Assembly (NCBI RefSeq): GCF_004000805.1
Contig: NZ_BILY01000018.1
Coordinates: 56,684 to 120,683 of the forward strand
Origin: Paenibacillus glycanilyticus NBRC 16618
GTDB lineage: Bacteria; Bacillota; Bacilli; Paenibacillales; Paenibacillaceae
DNA: 64,000 nt
Reading direction: 5' to 3'
Below are positions 40,739-50,047 of this stretch, piece by piece. Below the pieces are notes generated by a model. That model saw only the letters and a list, made by a program, of their open reading frames with translations, was not told the DNA's origin and ran no database searches. The position numbers and the translations under genes are program-made. How positions within the stretch are numbered: the stretch's first letter is position 1; the number at the start of each line of letters is the position of its first letter.

Positions 40739-42976
40739 TTATGCCTGCTTGCGCATGGTAAGGGACACCCTGCCTTTTTTCAAGTCAACGCCAAGCACCC
40801 ATACGGTGACATTGTCGCCCACGGATACGACATCCATCGGATGCTTCACGAATTTATCGCTCATCTGCGAAATATGGACAAGGCCGTCGTTCTTGATGCC
40901 AATATCGATAAAGGCGCCAAAGTCGATTACGTTCCGTACGGTTCCTTGCAGCTCCATTCCCGGTGTCAAATCTTCGATATTGAGAACATCGGTATGGAAG
41001 ATCGGCGGCGGCAGCTCCTCGCGCGGGTCGCGCCCCGGACGCAGCAAGCTGTCGATAATGTCCTTCAAGGTCGGCACCCCTACGCCAAGCGAAGGCGCAA
41101 TGGCTGCGGGATCGATTCCCGACAGCTTCTCCTTCAGCTCCTCGGTGCCAAGCTGATTCTGCTTGAGGCCAAGCTCGGCAAACAGCTTGCCGACAACATC
41201 GTAGGATTCCGGGTGAATCGGCGTGCTGTCCAGCGGATTTGCGGCTTCCGGAATGCGCAGGAAGCCGATGCATTGCTCGTAAGATTTCGCGCCAAGCCGC
41301 GGCACCTTCTGCAATTGGCCGCGTTTTGCGAACCTGCCGTTCTCCTCCCGGTACTTCACGATATTTTTCGCAATCGTTGCATTAATGCCCGCAACGTAAG
41401 AAAGCAGCGACGCGGATGCCGTGTTTACGTCTACGCCAACATGGTTAACCGCGGATTCGACTACGCCGCCAAGGCTTTCGTCGAGCCGCTTCTGGCTGAC
41501 GTCATGCTGGTATTGCCCAACGCCAATCGCTTTGGGCTCAATCTTCACAAGCTCGGCGAGCGGATCCTGCAGTCTGCGCGCGATGGACACCGCGCTGCGC
41601 TCGGCTACGTCGAGATCCGGGAACTCCTCCGCCGCTAGCTTGGATGCGGAATAAACGCTTGCCCCTGCCTCGCTTACGATTATATATTTCAGCTCGCCTT
41701 GTCCGGCTGCCTTGCGTTTGCCGATCAAGCCGGCAATAAACTGCTCCGTCTCGCGGGAAGCCGTCCCGTTGCCGATAACGATAAGCGATACGCCGTAACG
41801 GTCAATCTGACCGTTAATGATTTTTTCCGCTTCCGCGACCTTATTATTGGGAGGAGTCGGATAAGTGACGGCTACTTCCATCAGCTTGCCCGTATCGTCA
41901 ATAACGGCGAGCTTGCAGCCTGTCCGGTATGCCGGGTCAACGCCCAATACCACATTGCCGCGCACAGGGGGCTGAAGCAGCAGGTTCCGCAGATTTTCCG
42001 AGAAGATGGAGATCGCATGCTCCTCCGCTTTCTCCGTCAGCTCGCCGCGTACTTCACGCTCGATCGAAGGGGAAATGAGCCGTTTGTATGCATCCTCAAT
42101 AACAGCTGCCAATACATCGCGCACGGCGGGCGCCGTCTGCTGGCGAAGCACTTTGCGCTGAATAAACTCATGAATCCGTTCCGCGGAAAGTTCGAACGAA
42201 ACGCGAAGAATATCTTCCCGCTCCCCGCGATTGATTGCCAAGACGCGGTGCGGCGGCAGCTTGCGGACCGGCTCCTGATAACTGTAATACATCTCATAGA
42301 CGGATTCGGCATCCGCGTTTTTCGCTTCGGTCTTAAGCAGCGCCTGGTCAAAGGTATGCTTCCGCACCCAGGAACGGATTGCTGCGTCATCCGCGATATT
42401 TTCCGCCAGGATATCCATTGCGCCTTGAAGCGCATCTTCTGCCGACGCTACGCCTTTGTCTTCATTCACATATTTAGCCGCCTCGACAAGCGGTTCGCCC
42501 TGGCGGGGCTGAGCCCACAGCCACAAGGCAAGCGGCTCTAACCCGCGTTCCTTCGCTACGCTGGCGCGCGTCTTGCGCTTCTGCCGATAAGGACGGTACA
42601 GATCCTCGACTTCCTGCAGCTTGCCCGAACCCTCGATGGAGCGGCGAAGCTCATCGGTCAGCTTGCCCTGCTCATCAATCAGACGGATTACTTCGCGTTT
42701 GCGGTCTTCCAGATTGCGCATATATTGCAGCCGTTCTTCAATCGCCCGGAGATCATTCTCGTCAAGCTCGCCGGTCATCTCTTTCCGGTATCGCGCGATA
42801 AACGGAATCGTATTGCCTTCATCCAGCAGAGCCACAGCCGACTTCACTTTCGTAATCGGAATCGACAGCTGCGACGCCATGCTTTTTATGATTTGATCAT
42901 TCTCGGCAGCAACCTGCTCGGTTGTCCGCTTGCCTGTTGCTTCCTCTTCCACTTGCTTTACTTTAGTATCTGCCAA
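40739..42976 (-). CDS. tex: Tex-family S1-domain RNA-binding protein
   Basis: A 745-residue cytoplasmic protein with the whole Tex layout: N-terminal helices (SIPITKVKSAVALLDEGNTIPFIARYRKE is the signature region), YqgF/RuvC-like domain (VVLGVDPAYRTGCKLAVID), helix-hairpin-helix pair (LSYVAGINATIAKNIVKYRE), and a C-terminal S1 domain (LTPGMELQGTVRNVIDFGAF). I chose the TTG at 42976 because AAGGGACGG lies nine bases upstream; the ATG at 43006 has no ribosome site. In Bacillus tex lies beside cmpA and sprT. Confidence 0.92.
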   Translation of the reverse strand: MADTKVKQVEEEATGKRTTEQVAAENDQIIKSMASQLSIPITKVKSAVALLDEGNTIPFIARYRKEMTGELDENDLRAIEERLQYMRNLEDRKREVIRLIDEQGKLTDELRRSIEGSGKLQEVEDLYRPYRQKRKTRASVAKERGLEPLALWLWAQPRQGEPLVEAAKYVNEDKGVASAEDALQGAMDILAENIADDAAIRSWVRKHTFDQALLKTEAKNADAESVYEMYYSYQEPVRKLPPHRVLAINRGEREDILRVSFELSAERIHEFIQRKVLRQQTAPAVRDVLAAVIEDAYKRLISPSIEREVRGELTEKAEEHAISIFSENLRNLLLQPPVRGNVVLGVDPAYRTGCKLAVIDDTGKLMEVAVTYPTPPNNKVAEAEKIINGQIDRYGVSLIVIGNGTASRETEQFIAGLIGKRKAAGQGELKYIIVSEAGASVYSASKLAAEEFPDLDVAERSAVSIARRLQDPLAELVKIEPKAIGVGQYQHDVSQKRLDESLGGVVESAVNHVGVDVNTASASLLSYVAGINATIAKNIVKYREENGRFAKRGQLQKVPRLGAKSYEQCIGFLRIPEAANPLDSTPIHPESYDVVGKLFAELGLKQNQLGTEELKEKLSGIDPAAIAPSLGVGVPTLKDIIDSLLRPGRDPREELPPPIFHTDVLNIEDLTPGMELQGTVRNVIDFGAFIDIGIKNDGLVHISQMSDKFVKHPMDVVSVGDNVTVWVLGVDLKKGRVSLTMRKQA

Positions 42977-43080
42977 ACAACTGCACCGTCCCTTCAAACT
43001 TTTCATTTACAAAAAGGCCATAACTATATTGTCTCAGATTTGAAACCGCTTTTCCATATTTCCGGAAACACGAAGCCCAA

Positions 43081-43116
43081 AAAGCAGCAAACCGCCGGCA
43101 GAATCAGCCGGCGGTT
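43081..43116 (-). terminator. Terminator of the MBL hydrolase gene
   Basis: AACCGCCGGC and GCCGGCGGTT pair and TGCTGCTTTTTG follows on the minus strand. Confidence 0.75.
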
Positions 43117-43127
43117 CGTCTAAGAAA

Positions 43128-43763
43128 TTATCTCACGTAAGGGTTATTGGCCATTTCAAAGCCAATCGTTGTTTTGGGACCGTGTCCCGGATGAACCTTA
43201 ACTTCAGGCGGAAGCTTATACAGCTTCAATTGAATCGAATCGAACAAATCCCGCTCCCGGCCGCCCGGCAGATCAGTCCGGCCAACCGATTGCCGGAACA
43301 GAACATCTCCCGAGAAAATATCATTCCCGCAAAGGAAGCTTACGCTACCCGGAGAATGACCGGGCGTATGCAGCACTTTAAACGTATGACCGATAAAATT
43401 AAGCGTCTGCCCTTCGTCCAGCGCGTATTCGGCAGGACCTGTCGTCAGCGGCGGCGTCACGTCCGACCACCGCATCGAGCCGTTCTTGCGGGCGTCCGTC
43501 AGCCAATCCGCCTCAAGATCATGAATGTACACCGGACAGCCCGCAGCGGTTCTTACTTCCTCTACGCCGCCCATGTGATCGAAGTGGGCATGAGTAAGCA
43601 GTATCGCTTCAACTTTAACTCCGGCGATCCGGTCCAGCAGCCGCTTCGGCCCCATTCCCGGATCGATAATAATTCCGCGCTCTTCGCCGCTTTGCTCATC
43701 TTTTTCCGTCAATAGATAAGCATTGGTTTGCAGCGGGCCAAGCGTAAACGTTTCAATACGCAT
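43128..43763 (-). CDS. MBL-fold hydrolase (glyoxalase II-like)
   Basis: A 211-residue metallo-beta-lactamase-fold enzyme. Zinc-site motifs are LTHAHFDHMGG (HxHxDH), HTPGHSPGS, GDVLF and HPGHGPKTT. The length and order match the YqgX/YcbL class of small glyoxalase-II-like enzymes, which hydrolyse thioesters. GGAGTATT lies upstream of the ATG. The gene is separated by 26 bp from the thioredoxin-like gene and may share its transcript. Confidence 0.92.
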   Translation of the reverse strand: MRIETFTLGPLQTNAYLLTEKDEQSGEERGIIIDPGMGPKRLLDRIAGVKVEAILLTHAHFDHMGGVEEVRTAAGCPVYIHDLEADWLTDARKNGSMRWSDVTPPLTTGPAEYALDEGQTLNFIGHTFKVLHTPGHSPGSVSFLCGNDIFSGDVLFRQSVGRTDLPGGRERDLFDSIQLKLYKLPPEVKVHPGHGPKTTIGFEMANNPYVR

Positions 43764-43789
43764 GTTCGCAATACTCCAATCTAATCCGT

Positions 43790-44359
43790 TTACACCGATT
43801 CAATCAACGCTCTAAGTTCCTGTACAACCAAAGCGTGATAACCGGTGCCTTCGCCGTAACGGCGCATAATTTCTTTCCGCGTTTCCGCAAGTTTGTCCTG
43901 GTAGTCCGCTGCTTCGCGGTCCGGGTTTTCTTTCTTGAAGAGCACCATCGGTTCCTGAACGTAGGTTGGTCTTGGTCCCCAAGTGCCGTGTATCGCCTTG
44001 CCTTCCGCATCGGTTAAGATAACAACCGGAACGGATCGGCCTCCCATCGTGAGGAACTGATCCATCGTATCGAGATTTTCTTCCATAATAAGAACCTCAA
44101 CCGGAACCTCTCCCGTCTCCAGCGCACGGAACACAACCGGAATATTGCGGACAACGTCTCCGCACCAATCCGCCATCAGAATAAAGACGCGCAGGTCATT
44201 GCGGCTTTTGAGCGATTCGAAAAATTCGCGGTCGCTTTCGTTCGCCCATTCAAATTTATCGTACCAGCCTTGGAATGCTTCCTTGTTCTTCGTCATTCCT
44301 TCAACAAACTGCTGCGGGCTAATCCCTCTGTTTAATTTGTCGGCTACGCTTCTGCTCAT
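43790..44359 (-). CDS. Thioredoxin-family protein with WCGD site
   Basis: A 189-residue thioredoxin-fold protein common in Bacilli. The active-site position reads FILMADWCGDVVRNIP, so only one Cys of the usual CxxC pair remains. The cis-Pro loop is SVPVVILTDAEG. A one-Cys site cannot act as a standard disulphide reductase, so it may handle mixed disulphides or bind a partner. I chose the ATG at 44359, seven bases after GAGGG; another in-frame ATG is two codons upstream. Confidence 0.82.
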   Translation of the reverse strand: MSRSVADKLNRGISPQQFVEGMTKNKEAFQGWYDKFEWANESDREFFESLKSRNDLRVFILMADWCGDVVRNIPVVFRALETGEVPVEVLIMEENLDTMDQFLTMGGRSVPVVILTDAEGKAIHGTWGPRPTYVQEPMVLFKKENPDREAADYQDKLAETRKEIMRRYGEGTGYHALVVQELRALIESV

Positions 44360-44381
44360 GTTCATCCCTCTTTCCGTTTTA

Positions 44382-44990
44382 TTATACAGACTTGCCTCTG
44401 GAACGAATAAACTTGTATACCACATAGACAATCAGTAAAGCTATAGCAATCAGAATAGCCGGTTGTACGTACTGAGCGGCTTTCTGGTCGACATCTTCCC
44501 AATTCTCACCTAATGTTTTGCCCAAATGAACGAATAATATCGTCCAAGGGATGGAGGCGAGCGCCGTAAGCAGCGTAAACAAGCCGAAGTTCATCTTCGC
44601 CATTCCTGCCGGAATCGAGATAACCTGGCGCATAACCGGGATAAAACGGGCGGTAAAAACGATACCCGCTCCGTATTTCTTGAACCAGCCTTCCGCGATA
44701 TCCACATGCTTCATCTTGATCTTAATATATTTGCCGTATTTCTCGACCAAAGGACGGCCGCCGAATCTTCCAATCGCGTACAAAATCCAGTTTTGCCCAA
44801 CCGCGCCAAGCACGCCGAAAATGATCGCGCCCAGATACGATATTTTCCCTTCCGACACCAAGTACCCGCCGAAACCTAATACTATTTCACTTGGAATCAC
44901 CTCTATGAGTAATCCAATTAGTATCCCGAAGTAACCAAGGCTTTCAATCCATACTAAAATTTCGTGCAATATATCCTTTATTAAATCCAT
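44382..44990 (-). CDS. DedA-family membrane protein
   Basis: A 202-residue inner-membrane protein with the family signature: ILIGLLIEVIPSEIVLGFGGYL, the polar re-entrant segment FGGRPLVEKYGKY, and FTARFIPVMRQVISIPAGMAKM, where the Arg-Pro-rich stretch is conserved. Members such as UptA/PetA recycle undecaprenyl phosphate or phosphatidylethanolamine across the membrane. GGCGGGATGG precedes the ATG. It starts just upstream of the thioredoxin-like gene in the same direction. Confidence 0.92.
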   Translation of the reverse strand: MDLIKDILHEILVWIESLGYFGILIGLLIEVIPSEIVLGFGGYLVSEGKISYLGAIIFGVLGAVGQNWILYAIGRFGGRPLVEKYGKYIKIKMKHVDIAEGWFKKYGAGIVFTARFIPVMRQVISIPAGMAKMNFGLFTLLTALASIPWTILFVHLGKTLGENWEDVDQKAAQYVQPAILIAIALLIVYVVYKFIRSRGKSV

Positions 44991-45180
44991 TCCATCCCGC
45001 CTTCCCCAACCTAAATAATAGCAATTGACTGTATTCTACCATACGGAGCGGATAAGCATCTACCCGGCTGAAGTCCGGCTTGTCCATGCGACGAAAGGTG
45101 TCATGCCGGGACAGGCCTCCGCATACACTAGCATAACTTCGAAACCGTTCCCCATTAAAAGATTAAGAGGAGGAGTCCCA

Positions 45181-45627
45181 ATGCCGCGTGTATTTATCAT
45201 TAATAAAAAGCATGTACAGCTATTTGCATTTGCCCTGCTTATCATCCTCCTGGCAGCCGTCTATTTCAGCTGGGACCGTGCGCGCACGGCAAGCAGCCAG
45301 CCGACAAAGGTGCAGACCTTCCAGCTTGTTACGGGCGAATTCAGCACAACGACCGAAGACGGCAAAAAGCTGGAGGTATACCGCTGGGATCCGGGCACCG
45401 TCAGCCTCCGCAAGGGCGAGCCTGTCGAGCTACGCATCAGCGGCGTTAACGGCAGCAGCCACCCGTTTGTCATTGAAGGCCTCGGCATTAAAGGCGAGGT
45501 AAAGAAAGGACAAACCACGGTTGTCCGTTTTACGCCTGAGCAGGCCGGCACCTACCCCATTATATGCCAGGTTCATACCGATATGAACAATGGCGGACCG
45601 ATGGTCGGCTACATCGAAGTCCATTAA
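45181..45627 (+). CDS. Membrane-anchored cupredoxin-domain protein
   Basis: A 148-residue protein with a single N-terminal membrane anchor (FAFALLIILLAAVYFSW) and an extracellular cupredoxin fold. Copper-ligand candidates are the His in NGSSHPFVI, the Cys and His in YPIICQVHTD, and the Met in GGPMVGYIEVH. I chose the ATG at 45181 behind AGAGGAGG. It could carry electrons or buffer copper outside the cell. Not part of an evident oxidase operon. Confidence 0.88.
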   Translation: MPRVFIINKKHVQLFAFALLIILLAAVYFSWDRARTASSQPTKVQTFQLVTGEFSTTTEDGKKLEVYRWDPGTVSLRKGEPVELRISGVNGSSHPFVIEGLGIKGEVKKGQTTVVRFTPEQAGTYPIICQVHTDMNNGGPMVGYIEVH

Positions 45628-45707
45628 CAAACAGTAATACGCGGCTAATGAAGTGACCGTCTCAAACTCGGGCGCATATTTATGAGTTAGAGAGGAGTCG
45701 GTTCACG

Positions 45708-46019
45708 ATGAAGTCAACTACCCAGAAGCATACGTCCGGCCTGCCGTCCGCACGAAAAATCCGCCGCGCCTGCAGCAATGAACTGTATCGAACCGTCAAA
45801 CGGTTGAAGGTATGGGTACCCAAAGAAAAAATGGAGCAGGCCGAAGAATTGTATTACAAAAAGGTCATTATGAACCTGCTCTTTATTGCGGAGAACGAAA
45901 AAAACCGCAAGGTTCTGTCCGACTGGTGGGACGAGAACGTTGCCGGCGATATCGCCGAGCTGTGGGACGTGGATATCGTCAAACTCCGCTGGGCATTCCG
46001 CGATGCATTCGGGGGATAA
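45708..46019 (+). CDS. Hypothetical basic protein of 103 residues
   Basis: A soluble helical protein (MKSTTQKHTSGLPSARKIRR, then EKMEQAEELYYKKVIMNLLF and SDWWDENVAGDIAELWD). The ribosome site GAGAGGAG precedes the ATG. It has a basic N-terminus and acidic Trp-rich C-terminal half. I do not recognise a family. A strong double hairpin follows. Confidence 0.75.
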   Translation: MKSTTQKHTSGLPSARKIRRACSNELYRTVKRLKVWVPKEKMEQAEELYYKKVIMNLLFIAENEKNRKVLSDWWDENVAGDIAELWDVDIVKLRWAFRDAFGG

Positions 46020-46025
46020 AGATAA

Positions 46026-46095
46026 AAGCTGCCGGGAGACCGCAATGTCATTAAGCCTTAACTTAATGACATTGCAGGAATCCGGCAGCTTTTTC
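46026..46095. terminator. Nested double-hairpin terminator between convergent genes
   Basis: An inner perfect stem (AATGTCATTAAG with CTTAATGACATT) sits inside an outer stem (AAAGCTGCCGG with CCGGCAGCTTT), with T on the right and A on the left. Confidence 0.85.
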
Positions 46096-46108
46096 ATATT
46101 ATAAACGA

Positions 46109-48412
46109 TCAATAATAATTGCTGTTCATGATCGGCGCATCCACTTTGTCCTGCAAGGTTGCAAGTCTTAGCAGAACGATACTGATCTGTGCCTTCGTAA
46201 CCGCGGCGTTCGGGTTAAACTTCCCGTTCTCGGCCGTTAACAGGCCTAGCTTCATCGCAATCGTTACGGCGCCTTTATTTTTGATTTGGGCAGCATCCTT
46301 CAGCTTGGTAACATCGGTATCTCCGGACATAAACTCGGACAACTTATCGTATTTGAGCAATTTGGTCAGCCATACCGCCAAGTCGCCGCGCGTTAGAGCC
46401 TGCTCGGGATGCAGCTTTTGCGTTGGGGATGCTTTCAGGAAGCCTCTTTGCACCAGGTATTCGACCGCCGAAGCATATTCGCTGTCGACCGGAACGTCTG
46501 CAAACCGCTGCTTCTGCGGAGTCGTATAGCTTTGTCCTCCCGTAAAGCCGGCCAGCAGCATATTCACCCAGTCTCCGTTGTTAACGGTCCGGTCCGGGTG
46601 AATAAGTCCGTCGGCTGCCGGCTTGATAATGCCATAGTCAAACATGACTTGCAGCGATTTGGACGCCCAATGCTTCTTCGCGTCTGCCGGAATTTCACCC
46701 TTCTGCACCGTTGTGCCCGGGAAAATATATTGCTGCTCCAGCTTGCCGGTAACCGCATTGACAATAACTCCCCAGTTGTTGTCGTCGGTTAATTTAGGCA
46801 TATACACAAGCTTCACTTGCTGCTCTTGGAGCTTGCCATCCACATAGTTGCCTCCGATTGTGCTGTATTGCAGTTCGGCGCTAATCGAGTCCCGGTATAG
46901 CTTAAGCGCTTCTTCTTCCGTCAGTTTCGCGGTTAAGGAATCCAGCTTGCTTAGCTTGTCCGCCGGTGTAGTGGAATTATAATAGTTAGTAAGATTCCCT
47001 TGTCCATCCAGATTGATTTGAACGGCTGAAGGCTGAATCGGCTTGTCTTTATAGAACTGCTGGAAGCTGTAGATAAAGGCTGTGTCCGGACTATAGGAAC
47101 CCGTTCCCGAGCGGTCGACCAGCTTTAGGCTGCCGGAGGCATTCGGATATAACGAAGTGACGAGATCCTGGGCTTTTGCCTTTGCTTGCGCTTCCGTAAT
47201 CGACGGCTTCCCTGCCGTTTGATCCGCGGCGGAGGAATCACCGGTTGGGTATGAAAAAGTCGAATAATCGATTAATTGACCAGTTTTCGCTTCCACTGTT
47301 GCATGGGTTTGAATACCGCCAAACGGGCTGCCACTATAAATCGACCAAGTCTTGCGGCCGTCGCGGTCCGTGCTGGTCGATGCTTGTAGGGTTCCTTCCG
47401 CGTTTGCCTTACCGGTAATCGCAGTCACAACCGCAATAGCTTCCTCCTTGGTCAATTCCGCTCCCGTATGAGGCTTGAAGGGAGCTGCCGAAGAAGAGAT
47501 AGCGGAGTAGCTGGTTGCCGGAAAAGAATCGATGGCCTTACCCTGATCATCGAGGAACTTGCCCGACTTCGCATCAATCAAGCCTATCCCGCTAACCGCA
47601 ACATAACCAAGACGGTAAGCTGATGTATTCGTTTGGTTCGCGTAATAGTCGGCACCCGGAACGTAGGCCAGTTGAAGCTTCAATTCCTTTTTCATTTTTT
47701 CGGCGGCTTGTTCCGCGGTCAGGGTTGTATCCGAAGACGGGTAATCTGTACCCGTGCTAAAACCGTAATAACTATTAATATTCCCGTTACCGTCAACAAC
47801 CACTTGAATTTGATTGCTTGTTGTCGGAATGCCGTTTACTTGAGCCTGATAGCTGAAGCTGTACTGTACCGGGCCAAACAAAGCTTGCGGATAATCGCTC
47901 TCGACTGGCTTAAGCTGAAGCTTGTCCGTCGACTTCATGGAAGGAGAAGCAACCAAAATGAACTGCTTGGCGATTTTCTCAGCCTCTGCTCTCGATACTT
48001 TTGCCGGATAATAAGCTTCTTCCTTAGGGAGCGAATTATAATAGGTAATGATATCCCCGGTGATTGCGTCAATTCTGGAATCAAATCCATAACTTCCGTT
48101 CTCGACGGACACGTTCCACTGTATCGTCCAGACCATTTCGTTGCTTGGCGGATATTGATTCGGATTACCAAGGTCAATGCTTCTCACCTCGGCATCCTTC
48201 AGTTCAGGGAACAGCTTCCGGAAACGTTCGACTGCCTCATCCTTCGAAATTTTCGCCAGGCTTTCGTCCAGAACGCCGCCCGGGGCGGTACTTGCTCCCG
48301 TGCCCGTGGAGGCAACAGCTGTCGTTGTTACGGAAGAGTCCGCCGCGTAAGCAAGACTTCCAACCGGAAGCAAGCTGAGCGCCAGAACCGTTGCAAGCAG
48401 CTTGCCTTTCAT
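46109..48412 (-). CDS. Secreted S-layer-homology protein with PepSY/YcdB-type repeats
   Basis: A 767-residue exported protein. A signal peptide (MKGKLLATVLALSLLPVGSLAYA) is followed by two YcdB/PepSY-like halves (DEAVERFRKLFPELKDAE, later ITEAQAKAKAQDLVTSLYP and LTEEEALKLYRDSI). Residues about 580-767 hold three SLH modules (HWASKSLQVMFDYGIIKP, FADVPVDSEYASAVEYLVQRG, KNKGAVTIAMKLGLL), which bind pyruvylated cell-wall polysaccharide. I chose the ATG at 48412; a GTG four codons upstream overlaps the ribosome site. Role: a wall-anchored protein that may bind or inhibit a protease (PepSY), by analogy. Confidence 0.87.
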   Translation of the reverse strand: MKGKLLATVLALSLLPVGSLAYAADSSVTTTAVASTGTGASTAPGGVLDESLAKISKDEAVERFRKLFPELKDAEVRSIDLGNPNQYPPSNEMVWTIQWNVSVENGSYGFDSRIDAITGDIITYYNSLPKEEAYYPAKVSRAEAEKIAKQFILVASPSMKSTDKLQLKPVESDYPQALFGPVQYSFSYQAQVNGIPTTSNQIQVVVDGNGNINSYYGFSTGTDYPSSDTTLTAEQAAEKMKKELKLQLAYVPGADYYANQTNTSAYRLGYVAVSGIGLIDAKSGKFLDDQGKAIDSFPATSYSAISSSAAPFKPHTGAELTKEEAIAVVTAITGKANAEGTLQASTSTDRDGRKTWSIYSGSPFGGIQTHATVEAKTGQLIDYSTFSYPTGDSSAADQTAGKPSITEAQAKAKAQDLVTSLYPNASGSLKLVDRSGTGSYSPDTAFIYSFQQFYKDKPIQPSAVQINLDGQGNLTNYYNSTTPADKLSKLDSLTAKLTEEEALKLYRDSISAELQYSTIGGNYVDGKLQEQQVKLVYMPKLTDDNNWGVIVNAVTGKLEQQYIFPGTTVQKGEIPADAKKHWASKSLQVMFDYGIIKPAADGLIHPDRTVNNGDWVNMLLAGFTGGQSYTTPQKQRFADVPVDSEYASAVEYLVQRGFLKASPTQKLHPEQALTRGDLAVWLTKLLKYDKLSEFMSGDTDVTKLKDAAQIKNKGAVTIAMKLGLLTAENGKFNPNAAVTKAQISIVLLRLATLQDKVDAPIMNSNYY

Positions 48413-48550
48413 TGATGTCTTCACCCCTTTTCCTCACCTTCTCTAATTTAGAAATCACTTCCAAAAATACACCTTAGTATAGACGATAGAAAAGGGACGA
48501 AGGTTTCAATTTTTTTACAAATTGTTCATGAGAATGATTTACTATATTTT

Positions 48551-48592
48551 AAAAAAAAAAGAAAACCGCCAGGCTAACACCTGACGGCTTTC
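48551..48592 (-). terminator. Terminator of sspH
   Basis: AAACCGCCAGG and CCTGACGGCTTT pair with a G-U wobble; on the minus strand a run of ten T follows. Confidence 0.85.
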
Positions 48593-48603
48593 TCCATTCA
48601 ACC

Positions 48604-48777
48604 TTATCCTTCTTGCAAACGGTCTACGGCTACCGTCTTGGAATGTCCTCCGACCTGCACGGTCGCTGTACCGCTTGTTTCATCCACATGCTCAATCCAT
48701 ACGGAATTTCCGTCATCAAGATGAACCTTGATCGATTCCTCGGAATTATAAATTTGCTTGGCACGGTTTACGTCCAT
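48604..48777 (-). CDS. sspH: H-type small acid-soluble spore protein
   Basis: A 57-residue protein starting MDVNRAKQIYNSEESIKV and containing VWIEHVDETSGTATVQV, the SspH family core (compare IYIQHVDEATNTARI of Bacillus SspH). The start ATG is eleven bases after AGGAGG. Members are forespore proteins in dormant spores. A T-rich terminator follows. It proves a spore-forming host. Confidence 0.88.
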   Translation of the reverse strand: MDVNRAKQIYNSEESIKVHLDDGNSVWIEHVDETSGTATVQVGGHSKTVAVDRLQEG

Positions 48778-48813
48778 TCGCTTTAGGGCCTCCTATGCAC
48801 TTGCCTTTGCAGG

Positions 48814-49005
48814 TCAGTCTTTTGTCTCAGGAACCATGTAATCGGTAGTTGATTCATCGATTAACCCGTTATGCTCGGACACGGTGCCTCCGCCCAAGCC
48901 CTCATTCACCATACGGTCAATATCCATAAAGTAATTGTCGCGGCCTTCATCCCATTTGTCTGCCGGCGGCTTTTCGTTGTTTTCCAAGTCGTCGAATTCC
49001 ATCAT
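48814..49005 (-). CDS. Small acidic hypothetical protein
   Basis: A 63-residue acidic protein starting MMEFDDLENNEKPPADK and ending DYMVPETKD. The ATG at 49005 follows GGAGGAG by about 12 bases; a second ATG is the next codon. A longer upstream frame lacks a ribosome site. The composition suggests a disordered cytoplasmic or spore protein. The family is not recognised. It precedes sspH on the same strand and may be co-transcribed with it. Confidence 0.6.
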   Translation of the reverse strand: MMEFDDLENNEKPPADKWDEGRDNYFMDIDRMVNEGLGGGTVSEHNGLIDESTTDYMVPETKD

Positions 49006-49141
49006 AGTCGGTTCGCTCCTCCCTGCTGCATGCGTTATTGGTTCAAGCAAAATATACCCGAATTGATTGATTCTCATGCATTGCGGGAACAATAAGAGTA
49101 AGAGAAGGCATAAAGAAATTCATTTTAGGAGGAGTAACCAG

Positions 49142-50047
49142 ATGCATACGGTGTGGAAAGGCGCAATCAGCTTCGGGCTTGTCCATGTGCCGGTGAAAAT
49201 GTTCACCGCCACGGAGGATAAAGATATTTCGCTTCGCATGATTCACAAGCCTTGCGGCAGTCCGATCGCCTATGTTCGGCGCTGTCCGAATTGCGATGTA
49301 GAAGCGGGATGGGACGATATCATTAAAGGTTACGAGTATGAGAAAGGCCGTTACGTGCTGTTCGAGAAGGATGAATTAGAGCAGCTGGCCGGAGAAAAAT
49401 CCCACACGATTCAAATTCTTGATTTTGTCGCACTTGAGGAAATCGATCCGGTCTACTTCCAGAAGACGTATTATTTATCCCCGGATCAAGCGGGAAGCAA
49501 CGCTTACGGCTTATTGCTTCAAGCCATGTCCGATACCGGCAAGATTGGCGTAGCCAAAGTATCGATCCGTTCGAAAAGCAGCCTGGCCGCTATCCGGGTT
49601 ATTGATAACTGCCTGGCGATGGAAACGATCTATTATCCGGATGAGATCCGCTCGATCTCCCATGTTCCCGGCATTCCCGAATCGTTTACCATTAACGACA
49701 AAGAACTGACGATGGCCAAGCTTCTTATCGAGCAGCTGTCCACTCCGTTCGAACCGTCCAAATATACCGATGATTACCGAGCCAACATGCTTCAGGCTAT
49801 CAATAATAAAGTTGCCGGCCAGGAAATTCGCGTAGCGCCTCAGCAGGAGCAAACGAATGTGCTTGATCTGATGGCCGCCCTGCAAGCTAGCCTTGATGCA
49901 GCCAAGCTGCCTCCGGGCGGAGTAGGTCTCGATACCGGTGCAGGCAAGCCTGCGGCTGCAGCTCCTGAAGCTGCATCAGACCAACCGGTTGTAAAGCCGC
50001 GCAAACCTAGAACCAAGAAGCCTAAAGCAGAGGAGACCGTCTCTTAA
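49142..50047 (+). CDS. ku: Ku protein (non-homologous end joining)
   Basis: A 301-residue bacterial Ku. It begins MHTVWKGAISFGLVHVPVKMF, the family hallmark, and contains LRMIHKPCGSPIAY and CPNCDVEAGW (two CxxC-like clusters), then the bridge and core (VALEEIDPVYFQKTYYLSP). After residue 260 comes an Ala/Pro/Lys-rich tail that would contact DNA or the ligase. I chose the ATG at 49142 behind GGAGGAG. It heads an operon with ligase and polymerase genes. Confidence 0.95.
   Translation: MHTVWKGAISFGLVHVPVKMFTATEDKDISLRMIHKPCGSPIAYVRRCPNCDVEAGWDDIIKGYEYEKGRYVLFEKDELEQLAGEKSHTIQILDFVALEEIDPVYFQKTYYLSPDQAGSNAYGLLLQAMSDTGKIGVAKVSIRSKSSLAAIRVIDNCLAMETIYYPDEIRSISHVPGIPESFTINDKELTMAKLLIEQLSTPFEPSKYTDDYRANMLQAINNKVAGQEIRVAPQQEQTNVLDLMAALQASLDAAKLPPGGVGLDTGAGKPAAAAPEAASDQPVVKPRKPRTKKPKAEETVS

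Noticed and set aside
40652..42541. Long plus-strand frames of over 250 residues
   Set aside because: They are antisense to tex, with no ribosome sites and no domain pattern.
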